DNA of 64,000 nt from Edaphochlamys debaryana (GCA_016858145.1 JAEHOE010000021.1:310001-374000); one strand, 5' to 3'; positions 36,401 to 49,139 are shown, numbered from the stretch's first letter. Made by a program: numbers and translations. Notes: generated by a model from the sequence alone, not told the origin.

Positions 36401-39400
36401 GGCTGCCCTGGTACCTGGCCGCGGCTGCCCTGGTACCTGGCCGCGGCTGCCCTGGTACCTGGCCGCGGCTGCCCTGGTACCTGGCCGCGGCTGCCCTGGT
36501 ACCTGGCCGCGGCTGCCCTGGTACCTGGCCGCGGCTGCCCTGGTACCTGGCCACGGCTGCCCTGGTACCTGGCCGCGGCTGCCCTGGTACCTGGCCGCGG
36601 CTGCCCTGGTACCTGGCCGCGGCTGCCCTGGTACCTGGCCGCGGCTGCCCTGGTACCTGGCCGCGGCTGCCCTGGTACCTGGCCGCGGCTGCCCTGGTAC
36701 CTGGCCGCGGCTGCCCTGGTACCTGGCCGCGGCTGCCCTGGTACCTGGCCGCGGCTGCCCTGGTACCTGGCCGCGGCTGCCCTGGTACCTGGCCACGGCT
36801 GCCCTGGTACCTGGCCGCGGCTGCCCTGGTACCTGGCCGCGGCTGCCCTGGTACCTGGCCACGGCTGCCCTGGTACCTGGCCGCGGCTGCCCTGGTACCT
36901 GGCCGCGGCTGCCCTGGTACCTGGCCGCGGCTGCCCTGGTACCTGGCCGCGGCTGCCCTGGTACCTGGCCACGGCTGCCCTGGTACCTGGCCGCGGCTGC
37001 CCTGGTACCTGGCCACGGCTGCCCTGGTACCTGGCCGCGGCTGCCCTGGTACCTGGCCGCGGCTGCCCTGGTACCTGGCCACGGCTGCCCTGGTGCCTGG
37101 CCGCGGCTGCCCTGGTACCTGGCCGCGGCTGCCCTGGTACCTGGCCGCGGCTGCCCTGGTACCTGGCCACGGCTGCCCTGGTACCTGGCCACGGCTGCCC
37201 TGGTACCTGGCCACGGCGGCCCTGGTACCTGGCCACGGCTGCCCTGGTACCTGGCCACGGCTGCCCTGGTACCTGGCCGCGGCTGCCCTGGTACCTGGCC
37301 ACGGCTGCCCTGGTACCTGGCCGCGGCTGCCCTGGTACCTGGCCGCGGCTGCCCTGGTACCTGGCCGCGGCTGCCCTGGTACCTGGCCGCGGCTGCCCTG
37401 GTACCTGGCCGCGGCTGCCCTGGTACCTGGCCGCGGCTGCCCTGGTACCTGGCCGCGGCTGCCCTGGTACCTGGCCGCGGCTGCCCTGGTACCTGGCCGC
37501 GGCTGCCCTGGTACCTGGCCGCGGCTGCCCTGGTACCTGGCCGCGGCTGCCCTGGTACCTGGCCGCGGCTGCCCTGGTACCTGGCCGCGGCTGCCCTGGT
37601 ACCTGGCCGCGGCTGCCCTGGTACCTGGCCGCGGCTGCCCTGGTACCTGGCCGCGGCTGCCCTGGTACCTGGCCGCGGCTGCCCTGGTACCTGGCCGCGG
37701 CTGCCCTGGTACCTGGCCGCGGCTGCCCTGGTACCTGGCCGCGGCTGCCCTGGTACCTGGCCGCGGCTGCCCTGGTACCTGGCCGCGGCTGCCCTGGTAC
37801 CTGGCCGCGGCTGCCCTGGTACCTGGCCGCGGCTGCCCTGGTACCTGGCCGCGGCTGCCCTGGTACCTGGCCACGGCTGCCCTGGTACCTGGCCGCGGCT
37901 GCCCTGGTACCTGGCCGCGGCTGCCCTGGTACCTGGCCGCGGCTGCCCTGGTACCTGGCCGCGGCTGCCCTGGTACCTGGCCGCGGCTGCCCTGGTACCT
38001 GGCCACGGCTGCCCTGGTACCTGGCCGCGGCTGCCCTGGTACCTGGCCACGGCTGCCCTGGTACCTGGCCGCGGCTGCCCTGGTACCTGGCCGCGGCTGC
38101 CCTGGTACCTGGCCGCGGCTGCCCTGGTACCTGGCCGCGGCTGCCCTGGTACCTGGCCGCGGCTGCCCTGGTACCTGGCCGCGGCTGCCCTGGTACCTGG
38201 CCGCGGCTGCCCTGGTACCTGGCCGCGGCTGCCCTGGTACCTGGCCGCGGCTGCCCTGGTACCTGGCCGCGGCTGCCCTGGTACCTAGCCGCGGCTGCCC
38301 TGGTACCTGGCCGCGGCTGCCCTGGTACCTGGCCGCGGCTGCCCTGGTACCTGGCCGCGGCTGCCCTGGTACCTGGCCACGGCTGCCCTGGTACCTGGCC
38401 GCGGCTGCCCTGGTACCTGGCCACGGCTGCCCTGGTACCTGGCCGCGGCTGCCCTGGTACCTGGCCGCGGCTGCCCTGGTACCTGGCCACGGCTGCCCTG
38501 GTACCTGGCCACGGCTGCCCTGGTACCTGGCCGCGGCTGCCCTGGTACCTGGCCACGGCTGCCCTGGTACCTGGCCACGGCTGCCCTGGTACCTGGCCGC
38601 GGCTGCCCTGGTACCTAGCCGCGGCTGCCCTGGTACCTGGCCGCGGCTGCCCTGGTACCTGGCCGCGGCTGCCCTGGTACCTGGCCGCGGCTGCCCTGGT
38701 ACCTGGCCGCGGCTGCCCTGGTACCTGGCCGCGGCTGCCCTGGTACCTGGCCGCGGCTGCCCTGGTACCTGGCCGCGGCTGCCCTGGTACCTGGCCGCGG
38801 CTGCCCTGGTACCTGGCCGCGGCTGCCCTGGTACCTGGCCGCGGCTGCCCTGGTACCTGGCCGCGGCTGCCCTGGTACCTGGCCGCGGCTGCCCTGGTAC
38901 CTGGCCGCGGCTGCCCTGGTACCTGGCCGCGGCTGCCCTGGTACCTGGCCGCGGCTGCCCTGGTACCTGGCCGCGGCTGCCCTGGTACCTGGCCGCGGCT
39001 GCCCTGGTACCTGGCCGCGGCTGCCCTGGTACCTGGCCGCGGCTGCCCTGGTACCTGGCCACGGCTGCCCTGGTACCTGGCCGCGGCTGCCCTGGTACCT
39101 GGCCGCGGCTGCCCTGGTACCTGGCCACGGCTGCCCTGGTACCTGGCCGCGGCTGCCCTGGTACCTGGCCGCGGCTGCCCTGGTACCTGGCCACGGCTGC
39201 CCTGGTACCTGGCCGCGGCTGCCCTGGTACCTGGCCGCGGCTGCCCTGGTACCTGGCCGCGGCTGCCCTGGTACCTGGCCGCGGCTGCCCTGGTACCTGG
39301 CCGCGGCTGCCCTGGTACCTGGCCACGGCTGCCCTGGTACCTGGCCGCGGCTGCCCTGGTACCTGGCCGCGGCTGCCCTGGTACCTGGCCGCGGCTGCCC

Positions 39401-42400
39401 TGGTACCTAGCCGCGGCTGCCCTGGTACCTGGCCGCGGCTGCCCTGGTACCTGGCCGCGGCTGCCCTGGTACCTGGCCGCGGCTGCCCTGGTACCTGGCC
39501 ACGGCTGCCCTGGTACCTGGCCGCGGCTGCCCTGGTACCTGGCCGCGGCTGCCCTGGTACCTGGCCGCGGCTGCCCTGGTACCTGGCCGCGGCTGCCCTG
39601 GTACCTGGCCACGGCTGCCCTGGTACCTGGCCGCGGCTGCCCTGGTACCTGGCCGCGGCTGCCCTGGTACCTGGCCGCGGCTGCCCTGGTACCTGGCCGC
39701 GGCTGCCCTGGTACCTGGCCGCGGCTGCCCTGGTACCTGGCCGCGGCTGCCCTGGTACCTGGCCGCGGCTGCCCTGGTACCTGGCCGCGGCTGCCCTGGT
39801 ACCTGGCCGCGGCTGCCCTGGTACCTGGCCACGGCTGCCCTGGTACCTGGCCACGGCTGCCCTGGTACCTGGCCGCGGCTGCCCTGGTACCTGGCCGCGG
39901 CTGCCCTGGTACCTGGCCACGGCTGCCCTGGTACCTGGCCACGGCTGCCCTGGTACCTGGCCGCGGCTGCCCTGGTACCTGGCCACGGCTGCCCTGGTAC
40001 CTGGCCACGGCTGCCCTGGTACCTGGCCGCGGCTGCCCTGGTACCTGGCCGCGGCTGCCCTGGTACCTGGCCGCGGCTGCCCTGGTACCTGGCCACGGCT
40101 GCCCTGGTACCTGGCCGCGGCTGCCCTGGTACCTGGCCGCGGCTGCCCTGGTACCTGGCCACGGCTGCCCTGGTACCTGGCCGCGGCTGCCCTGGTACCT
40201 GGCCACGGCTGCCCTGGTACCTGGCCGCGGCTGCCCTGGTACCTGGCCGCGGCTGCCCTGGTACCTGGCCGCGGCTGCCCTGGTACCTGGCCGCGGCTGC
40301 CCTGGTACCTGGCCGCGGCTGCCCTGGTACCTGGCCGCGGCTGCCCTGGTACCTGGCCACGGCTGCCCTGGTACCTGGCCGCGGCTGCCCTGGTACCTAG
40401 CCGCGGCTGCCCTGGTACCTGGCCACGGCTGCCCTGGTACCTGGCCGCGGCTGCCCTGGTACCTGGCCGCGGCTGCCCTGGTACCTGGCCACGGCTGCCC
40501 TGGTACCTGGCCGCGGCTGCCCTGGTACCTAGCCACGGCTGCCCTGGTACCTGGCCACGGCTGCCCTGGTACCTGGCCGCGGCTGCCCTGGTACCTAGCC
40601 ACGGCTGCCCTGGTACCTGGCCGCGGCTGCCCTGGTACCTGGCCGCGGCTGCCCTGGTACCTGGCCACGGCTGCCCTGGTACCTGGCCGCGGCTGCCCTG
40701 GTACCTGGCCACGGCTGCCCTGGTACCTGGCCACGGCTGCCCTGGTACCTAGCCACGGCTGCCCTGGTACCTGGCCGCGGCTGCCCTGGTACCTAGCCGC
40801 GGCTGCCCTGGTACCTAGCCACGGCTGCCCTGGTACCTGGCCACGGCTGCCCTGGTACCTGGCCGCGGCTGCCCTGGTACCTGGCCGCGGCTGCCCTGGT
40901 ACCTGGCCGCGGCTGCCCTGGTACCTGGCCGCGGCTGCCCTGGTACCTGGCCGCGGCTGCCCTGGTACCTGGCCGCGGCTGCCCTGGTACCTGGCCGCGG
41001 CTGCCCTGGTACCTGGCCGCGGCTGCCCTGGTACCTGGCCGCGGCTGCCCTGGTACCTGGCCGCGGCTGCCCTGGTACCTGGCCGCGGCTGCCCTGGTAC
41101 CTGGCCGCGGCTGCCCTGGTACCTGGCCACGGCTGCCCTGGTACCTGGCCGCGGCTGCCCTGGTACCTGGCCGCGGCTGCCCTGGTACCTGGCCGCGGCT
41201 GCCCTGGTACCTGGCCGCGGCTGCCCTGGTACCTGGCCGCGGCTGCCCTGGTACCTGGCCGCGGCTGCCCTGGTACCTGGCCGCGGCTGCCCTGGTACCT
41301 GGCCGCGGCTGCCCTGGTACCTGGCCACGGCTGCCCTGGTACCTGGCCACGGCTGCCCTGGTACCTGCCACGGCTGCCCTGGTACCTGGCCACGGCTGCC
41401 CTGGTACCTGGCCGCGGCTGCCCTGGTACCTGGCCGCGGCTGCCCTGGTACCTGGCCACGGCTGCCCTGGTACCTGGCCGCGGCTGCCCTGGTACCTGGC
41501 CGCGGCTGCCCTGGTACCTGGCCGCGGCTGCCCTGGTACCTGGCCGCGGCTGCCCTGGTACCTGGCCGCGGCTGCCCTGGTACCTGGCCGCGGCTGCCCT
41601 GGTACCTGGCCGCGGCTGCCCTGGTACCTGGCCGCGGCTGCCCTGGTACCTGGCCGCGGCTGCCCTGGTACCTAGCCGCGGCTGCCCTGGTACCTGGCCG
41701 CGGCTGCCCTGGTACCTGGCCGCGGCTGCCCTGGTACCTGGCCACGGCTGCCCTGGTACCTGGCCACGGCTGCCCTGGTACCTGGCCGCGGCTGCCCTGG
41801 TACCTGGCCGCGGCTGCCCTGGTACCTGGCCGCGGCTGCCCTGGTACCTGGCCGCGGCTGCCCTGGTACCTGGCCACGGCTGCCCTGGTACCTGGCCGCG
41901 GCTGCCCTGGTACCTGGCCGCGGCTGCCCTGGTACCTGGCCGCGGCTGCCCTGGTACCTGGCCGCGGCTGCCCTGGTACCTGGCCGCGGCTGCCCTGGTA
42001 CCTGGCCGCGGCTGCCCTGGTACCTGGCCGCGGCTGCCCTGGTACCTGGCCGCGGCTGCCCTGGTACCTGGCCGCGGCTGCCCTGGTACCTAGCCGCGGC
42101 TGCCCTGGTACCTGGCCGCGGCTGCCCTGGTACCTGGCCGCGGCTGCCCTGGTACCTGGCCGCGGCTGCCCTGGTACCTGGCCACGGCTGCCCTGGTACC
42201 TGGCCACGGCTGCCCTGGTACCTGGCCGCGGCTGCCCTGGTACCTAGCCACGGCTGCCCTGGTACCTAGCCACGGCTGCCCTGGTACCTAGCCACGGCTG
42301 CCCTGGTACCTGGCCGCGGCTGCCCTGGTACCTAGCCGCGGCTGCCCTGGTACCTGGCCACGGCTGCCCTGGTACCTGGCCGCGGCTGCCCTGGTACCTG

Positions 42401-45400
42401 GCCGCGGCTGCCCTGGTACCTGGCCACGGCTGCCCTGGTACCTGGCCGCGGCTGCCCTGGTACCTGGCCACGGCTGCCCTGGTACCTGGCCGCGGCTGCC
42501 CTGGTACCTGGCCGCGGCTGCCCTGGTACCTAGCCGCGGCTGCCCTGGTACCTGGCCGCGGCTGCCCTGGTACCTGGCCGCGGCTGCCCTGGTACCTAGC
42601 CGCGGCTGCCCTGGTACCTGGCCGCGGCTGCCCTGGTACCTGGCCGCGGCTGCCCTGGTACCTAGCCGCGGCTGCCCTGGTACCTGGCCACGGCTGCCCT
42701 GGTACCTGGCCACGGCTGCCCTGGTACCTGGCCGCGGCTGCCCTGGTACCTGGCCACGGCTGCCCTGGTACCTGGCCGCGGCTGCCCTGGTACCTAGCCA
42801 CGGCTGCCCTGGTACCTGGCCACGGCTGCCCTGGTACCTGGCCGCGGCTGCCCTGGTACCTGGCCACGGCTGCCCTGGTACCTGGCCGCGGCTGCCCTGG
42901 TACCTGGCCGCGGCTGCCCTGGTACCTGGCCACGGCTGCCCTGGTACCTGGCCGCGGCTGCCCTGGTACCTGGCCACGGCTGCCCTGGTACCTGGCCACG
43001 GCTGCCCTGGTACCTAGCCACGGCTGCCCTGGTACCTGGCCGCGGCTGCCCTGGTACCTGGCCGCGGCTGCCCTGGTACCTAGCCACGGCTGCCCTGGTA
43101 CCTGGCCGCGGCTGCCCTGGTACCTGGCCGCGGCTGCCCTGGTACCTGGCCGCGGCTGCCCTGGTACCTAGCCGCGGCTGCCCTGGTACCTGGCCGCGGC
43201 TGCCCTGGTACCTGGCCGCGGCTGCCCTGGTACCTGGCCGCGGCTGCCCTGGTACCTGGCCGCGGCTGCCGTGGTACCTGGCCGCGGCTGCCCTGGGTAC
43301 CTGGCCACGGCTGCCCTGTTACCTGGCCACGGCTGCCCTGGTACCTGGCCGCGGCTGCCCTGGGTACCTGGCCACGGCTGCCCTGGTACCTGCCGCGGCT
43401 GCCTGGTACCTGGCCGCGGCTGACCTGGTACCTGGCCACGGCTGCCCTGGTGCCTGGCCGCGGCTGCCCTGGTACCTGGCCGCGGCTGCCCTGGGTACCT
43501 GGCCGCGGCTGCCCTGGTACCTGGCCACGGCCTGCCCTGGTACCTGGCCACGGTCTGCCCTGGTACCCTGGCCACGGCGGCCTGGTACCTAGCCACGGCG
43601 CCCTGGTACCTAGCCACGGCTGCCTGGTACCTGGCCACGGCTGCCCTGGTACCTGGCCACGGCGGCCCTGGTACCTGGCCACGGCTGCCCTGGTACCTGG
43701 CCACGGCTGCCCCTGGTACCTGGCCGCGGCTGCCCCTGGTACCTGGCCACGGCTGCCCTGGTGACTGGCCGCGGCTGCCCTGGTACCTGGCCACGGCTGC
43801 CCTGGGTACCTGGCCGCGGCTCTGCCCTGGTACCTGGCCGCGGCTGCCCTGGTACCTAGCCGCGGCTGCCCTGCGTACCTGGCCGCGGCTGCCCCTGGTA
43901 CCTGGCCGCGGCTGCCCTGGTACCTAGCCGCGGCCTTGCCCCTTGGTACCTATGCCGCGGCTTGCCCTGGTACCTGGCCACGGCGGCCCTGGTACCTGGC
44001 CGCGGCTGCCTGGTACCTGGCCGCGGCTGCCCTGGTACCCTGGCCACGGCTGCCCTGGTACCTGGCCACGGCCTGCCCTGGTACCTGGACCGCGGCTGCC
44101 CTGGTTACCTGGCCACGGCTGCCCTGGGTACCTGGCCGCGGCTGCCCTGGTACCTAGCCACGGCTGCCCTGGTACCTGGCCGCGGCTGCCCTGGTACCTG
44201 CGCGGCTTGCCCTGGTACCTAGCCACGGCTGCCCTGGTACCTGGCCGCGGCTGCCCTGGTACCTGGCCACGGCTGCCCTGGTACCTGGCCGCGGCTGCCC
44301 TGGTACCTGGCCGCGGCTGCCCTGGTACCTAGCCGCGGCTGCCCTGGTACCTGGCAACGGCTGTCCTGGTACCTGGCCGCGGCTGCCCTGGTACCTAGCC
44401 GCGGCTGCCCTGGTACCTGGCCACGGCTGCCCTGGTACCTGGGCCACGGCTGCCCTGGTACCTGGCCGCGGCTTGCCCTGGTACCTGGCCACGGCTGCCC
44501 TGGTACCTGGCCGCGGCTGCCTGGGTACCTAGCCACGGCTGCCCTGGTACCTGGCCACGGCTGCCCTGGTACCTGGCCGCGGCTGCCCTGGTACCTAGCC
44601 ACGGCTGCCCTGGTACCTGGCCGCGGCTGCCCTGGTACCTGGCCCGCGGCTGCCCTGGTACCTGGCCACGGCCTGCCCTGGTACCTGGCCGCGGCTGCCC
44701 TGGTACCTAGCCACGGCTGCCCTGGTTACCTGGCCACGGCTGCCCTGGTACCTAGCCACGGCTGCCCTGGTACCTGGCCGCGGCTGCCCTGGTTACCTAG
44801 CCGCGGCTGCCCTGGTACCTAGCCACGGCTGCCCTGGTACCTGGCCGCGGCTGCCCTGGTACCTGGCCGCGGCTGCCCTGTTACCTAGCCGCGGCTGCCC
44901 TGGTACCTAGCCGCGGCTTGCCCTGGTACCTGGCCGCGGCTGCCTGGTACCTGGCCGCGGCTGCCCTGGTACCTGGCCGCGGCTGCCCTGGGACCTGGCC
45001 CACGGGCTGCCCTGGTACCATGGCCACGGGCTGCCCTGGTACCTGGCCGCGGCTGCCCGGGGTACCTGGCCACGGCTGCCCTGGTACCTGGCCCGCGGCT
45101 GCCCTGGTACCTGGCCGCGGATGGCCCTGGTACCCTGGCCACGGCTGCCCTGGTGCCTGGCCGCGGCTGCCCCTGGTACCTGGCCGTGGCCTGCCCTGGT
45201 ACCCTGGCCCGCGGCTGCCCCTGGTACCTGGCCACGGCTGCCCTGGTTACCTGGCCCACTGTCTGCCCTGGTACCATGGGCCACGGCCCGCCCTGGTACC
45301 CATAGCCACGGACTGCCCTGGATACCTAGCCCACGGCGGCCCCTGGTACCTGGCCACGGCATGCCACTGGTAAACCCTGTCCAGCGGCGGCCCTCCGGTA

Positions 45401-47475
45401 CCTGGCCACGGCTGCCCTGGTACCCTGGCCACGGCTTGCCCTGGGTACCTGGCCGCGGCTGCCCTGGTACATGGCCACGGCTGCCCTGGTGCCTGGCCGC
45501 GGCTGCCCTCGGTACCTGGCCACGGCTGCCCTGGTACCTGGCCGGCTGCCCTGTGTTACCTGGCGCGGCTGCCTGGTACCTAGCCGCGGCTGCCCTGGTA
45601 CCTGGCCGCGGCCTGCCCCTGGTACCTGGCCGCGGCTTGCCCGGGTACCTAGCCCGCGGCTGCCCTGGTACCTGGCCACGGCTGCCCTGGTACCTGGCCG
45701 CGGCTGCCCTGGTACTGGCCGTCGGCTGCCCTGGTACCTGGCCACGGCTGCCCTGTACCTGGCCACGGCTGCCCTGTACCTGGCCGCGGCTGCCCTGGTA
45801 CCTGGTCACGGCTGCCCTGGTACCTGGCCGCGGCTGCCTGGTACCTAGCCACGGCTGCCCTGGTACCTGGCCGCGGCTGCCCTGGTACCTGGCCGCGGCT
45901 GCCCTGGTACCTAGCCACGGCTGCCCTGGTACCTGGCCGCGGCTGCCCTGGTACCTGGCCGCGGCTGCCCCTTTGGGTACCTAGCCACGGCTGCACTGGT
46001 ACCTGGCCGCGGCTTTGCCACTGGGTACCTGGCCCACGGCTGTCCCTGGTACTGGCCGCGGCTCTGCCCTGGTTACCTGGCCGCGGCTGCCCTGGTACCT
46101 GGCCACGGCTTGCCCTGCGTACCTGGCCACGGCTGCCTGGTACCTGGGCCGGCGGCTTGCCCTGGTACCTAGCCGTCGGCTGCCCTGGTACCTAGCCACA
46201 GGCTTGCCCTGGTACATGGCCACGGGTGCCCTGGTACCTTGCCGCGGCTGCCCTGGTACCTGGCCACGGCTGCCATGGTACATGGCCGCGGCTTGCCCTG
46301 GTACCTGGCCGCGGCTGCCCTGGTACCTGGCCGCGGCTGCCCTGGTACCCTGGGCCGCGGCTGCCCGGTACCTGGCCGCGGCCGCCCTGGTACCTAGCCG
46401 CGGTCTGCCCTGGTACCTGGCCGCGGCTGCTCCTGGTACCTGGCCGCGGCTGCCCTGGTACCCTAGCCGCGGCTGGGGCCCTGTTACCTGGCCACGGCTG
46501 CCCTGGTACCTGGCCACGGCCTGCCCTGGTACCTGGCCGCGGCTGCCCTGGTACCTGGCCACGGCTGCCCTGGTACCTGGCCAGCGGCTGCCCTGGTACC
46601 TGGCCGCGGCTGCCCTGGTACCTGGCCGCGGCTGCCCTGGTACCTAGCCGCGGCTGCCCTGGTACCTGGCCGCGGCTGCCCTTGGTACCTTAGCCAGCGG
46701 CTGCCCTGGTACCTAGGCCGCGGCTGCCCTGGTACCTGGCCACGGCTGCCCTGGTACCTGGCCAGCGGCTGCCCTGGTACCTAGCCACGGCTGCCCTGGT
46801 ACCTAGGCCACGGCTGCCCTGGTACCTGGCCACGGCTGCCCTGGTACCTAGCCACGGCTGCCCTGGTACCTAGGCCAGCGGCTGCCCTGGTACCTAGCCA
46901 CGCGCTGCCTGGTACCTAGCCGCGGCTGCCCTGGTACCTGGCCGCGGCTGCCCTGGTACCTGGCCACGGCGGCCCTGGTACCTGGCCGCGGCTGCCCTGG
47001 TACCTGGCCACGGCTGCCCTGGTACCTGGCCGCGGCTGCCCTGGTACCTGGCCACGGCTGCCCTGGTACCTGGCCACGGCGGCCCTGGTACCTGGCCACG
47101 GCTGCCCTGGTACCTGGCCACGGCTGCCCTGGTACCTGGCCACGGCGGCCCTGGTACCTGGCCGCGGCTGCCCTGGTACCTAGCCACGGCTGCCCTGGTA
47201 CCTAGCCACGGCGGCCCTGGTACCTGGCCACGGCTGCCCTGGTACCTGGCCACGGCTGCCCTGGTACCTAGCCGCGGCTGCCCTGGTACCTGGCCGCGGC
47301 TGCCCTGGTACCTGGCCGCGGCTGCCCTGGTACCTAGCCGCGGCTGCCCTGGTACCTAGCCACGGCGGCCCTGGTACCTAGCCGCGGCTGCCCTGGTACC
47401 TGGCCGCGGCTGCCCTGGTACCTGGCCGCGGCTGCCCTGGTACCTGGCCGCGGCTGCCCTGGTTCCTGGCCGCGG
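27426..47475 (+). repeat. About 20-kb megasatellite of a 22-bp unit
   Basis: About 910 head-to-tail copies of a 22-bp unit. A clean copy is 34929-34950; it holds GGTACC and CCGCGG. The first copy is 27426-27447 and the last 47454-47475, so the added length is 20,028 bp. The array sits inside an exon of the GH10 gene, between codons for RLP and FLAAARKHFN. Common variants are CCTAGCC, CCACGG and CTGTTACC. The centre (about 33400-43200) is very uniform, while about 31040-33280 and 43260-46900 carry many one-base indels. Because 22 is not a multiple of 3, a pure array would translate as a 22-residue repeat in any frame; CCTAGCC variants supply stops. There are no unique spacers, so it is not CRISPR-like. 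Confidence 0.98.
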
Positions 47476-47500
47476 CGCGGAAGCACTTCAACGTGCTGGT

Positions 47501-47860
47501 GCCCGAGTGGAGCTTCAAGTGGCCGGTGGGGGGTGGAGGGTGGGGGGTGGGGGAGGAGAGGGAGAGGGGGCTGGCGAGGGGTTGTTGGTTAAGAGTCTGG
47601 TCGGGAAGGGCGAGGGGAAGGGAGGTTCGGCTGCTGGCCGAATGGAGCCTGAAGTGGCCGGTGGGGGTGGGGGGAAAGGGGGGCGGGGAGAGGGGGTTGC
47701 AAGGGGCTATGGGAGGGGAGGCGGGTGGACCAAAGGGCCTCCGCCGAGCGGCCGGTGAGATTGGGAAGGGTGGGTGGGTAGGTGTTGAGGGGGGCTGTCT
47801 GCGAAATTGCGAGGGCAATGGACGTGGGTGCCCTATTGGAGCTTCAAGTGGCCGGCCGGG
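47501..47860 (+). repeat. Triplicated exon-edge fragment after the array
   Basis: The exon end and donor at about 47501-47530 (GAGCTTCAAGTGGCCGGTGG in part) recur in altered form at about 47637-47665 and 47832-47860, inside the following intron. The copies are spaced about 136 and 195 bases apart. Confidence 0.75.
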
Positions 47861-47868
47861 GGTTGGGG

Positions 47869-47917
47869 CGGGGGGTGGGGGGTGGGGGGTGGGGGGTGGG
47901 GGGTGGGGGGTGGGGGC
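47869..47917 (+). repeat. G-rich heptamer microsatellite
   Basis: About seven units of GGGGGTG lie in the intron after the first post-array exon. The G-quadruplex potential is high. The repeat is non-coding. Confidence 0.85.
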
Positions 47918-49139
47918 GACAGGGAAGTGTTAAGGGCGAGGGGAGAGAAGGCGGGTGGCCGATGGGGTCTTGTACAGGGCAAGGGAACATAATCCACACC
48001 GTCGGCCTCTATCCACTGCCCCGCTCACCCACCCCCGTAACCCACCTTTCACCAGACTCCCGAACCCACCTCCCCCCCACACACACAGTCCTACGAGCCC
48101 ACCAATGCCACCGGCTCCTACCTGCCCTCCTTCCGAGACATCGTCGGCAGCACGTAGCCTTTGCGCGCAACAACTCATTCGTCATGGCGCGGTGCCACAC
48201 GCTGGAGTGGTGAGGGGGGAGAGAGGCTTGGCTCCGTCCCCTGGCCCCTCCCTTGCTATATCCTCAAGTTCTCCACCCCTTGCCCAAGGTTCAGATGCAC
48301 ATGGGGTTGCTGGTACTGCGCGCTTCACGCCACCGTGCATGCGCTTCCCTCGGCCCTTCCCGACCTTACCCTCTTTGAGTAGGAAGATGTGAATGTTCCA
48401 TCTATTCCATCCCCTGCGCCCTTTCCACCTCTCTGCCCAAACCTCCAGGTACATCAGCGCGTTCGGCTTTCCCGACCACTGCAGCCGCAAGGTGGGGGAC
48501 CCGCCTGGTGCCCTCCAGCGGGCCGCCCTCTACAGAGTTAGCTACCTAGCTGACAATGGAATGCCCGCAACGCGGAACTGCGGTACCGCAGCACTGTTTG
48601 GCCGCACTCGGGGCCCGCGCCAGCTGGCCAGCACACTTTAGGCGTAAGGCGGGCCCAAGGGCTTCATCAGCGGCGAACAACGCGGACCTGGACGGATTCC
48701 GCTGGGCCCGCGAGGCGGATCCAACGGCGCAGCTCTGCCTCAGCGACTACGGCATGATCGAGGGCGACACGTGGTAGCCCATGGTCGCGGTGAGCCGTAC
48801 GGAGCTGCCTGATCCGCCGTACCCTGATCGCAGTATCTGCTTCGTTCGGGGAGTCTCGGGCTCTCGTACTGCCCTCTGACGCAGCCATCCATCCCTCCGC
48901 CCCCCTCCCCCTTGCCCCCGTACAGCTTGTCAAGCAGATGAAGGCTGCGGGCGTGCCGGTCGACTGCATCGGCGTCCAGGTGATGACTGATGAGGGGCAA
49001 TGGGATGGAGGGAGCTATCGGTACGGACGCAAACCGCGGCCCATCAACCATCTCTGCCTCACAAAGATCACGTGCACACCAGTCCCGTCTTCTACCCCTT
49101 TCCCCCTCCCCATGGGTGGTGGCCACCACGCTGGCACGG

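Noticed and set aside
33403..42207. 2,934-residue minus-strand open frame
   Set aside because: It is entirely tandem repeat read in one phase, with no start context, domain or splice evidence. Shorter versions recur throughout the array in several phases.
27426..47475. CRISPR-like array
   Set aside because: The units abut with no unique spacers, and the surrounding genes are eukaryotic with introns.
27426..47475. Telomeric or centromeric satellite
   Set aside because: The unit does not resemble the algal telomere repeat TTTTAGGG, and coding exons of one gene flank both ends in the same frame.
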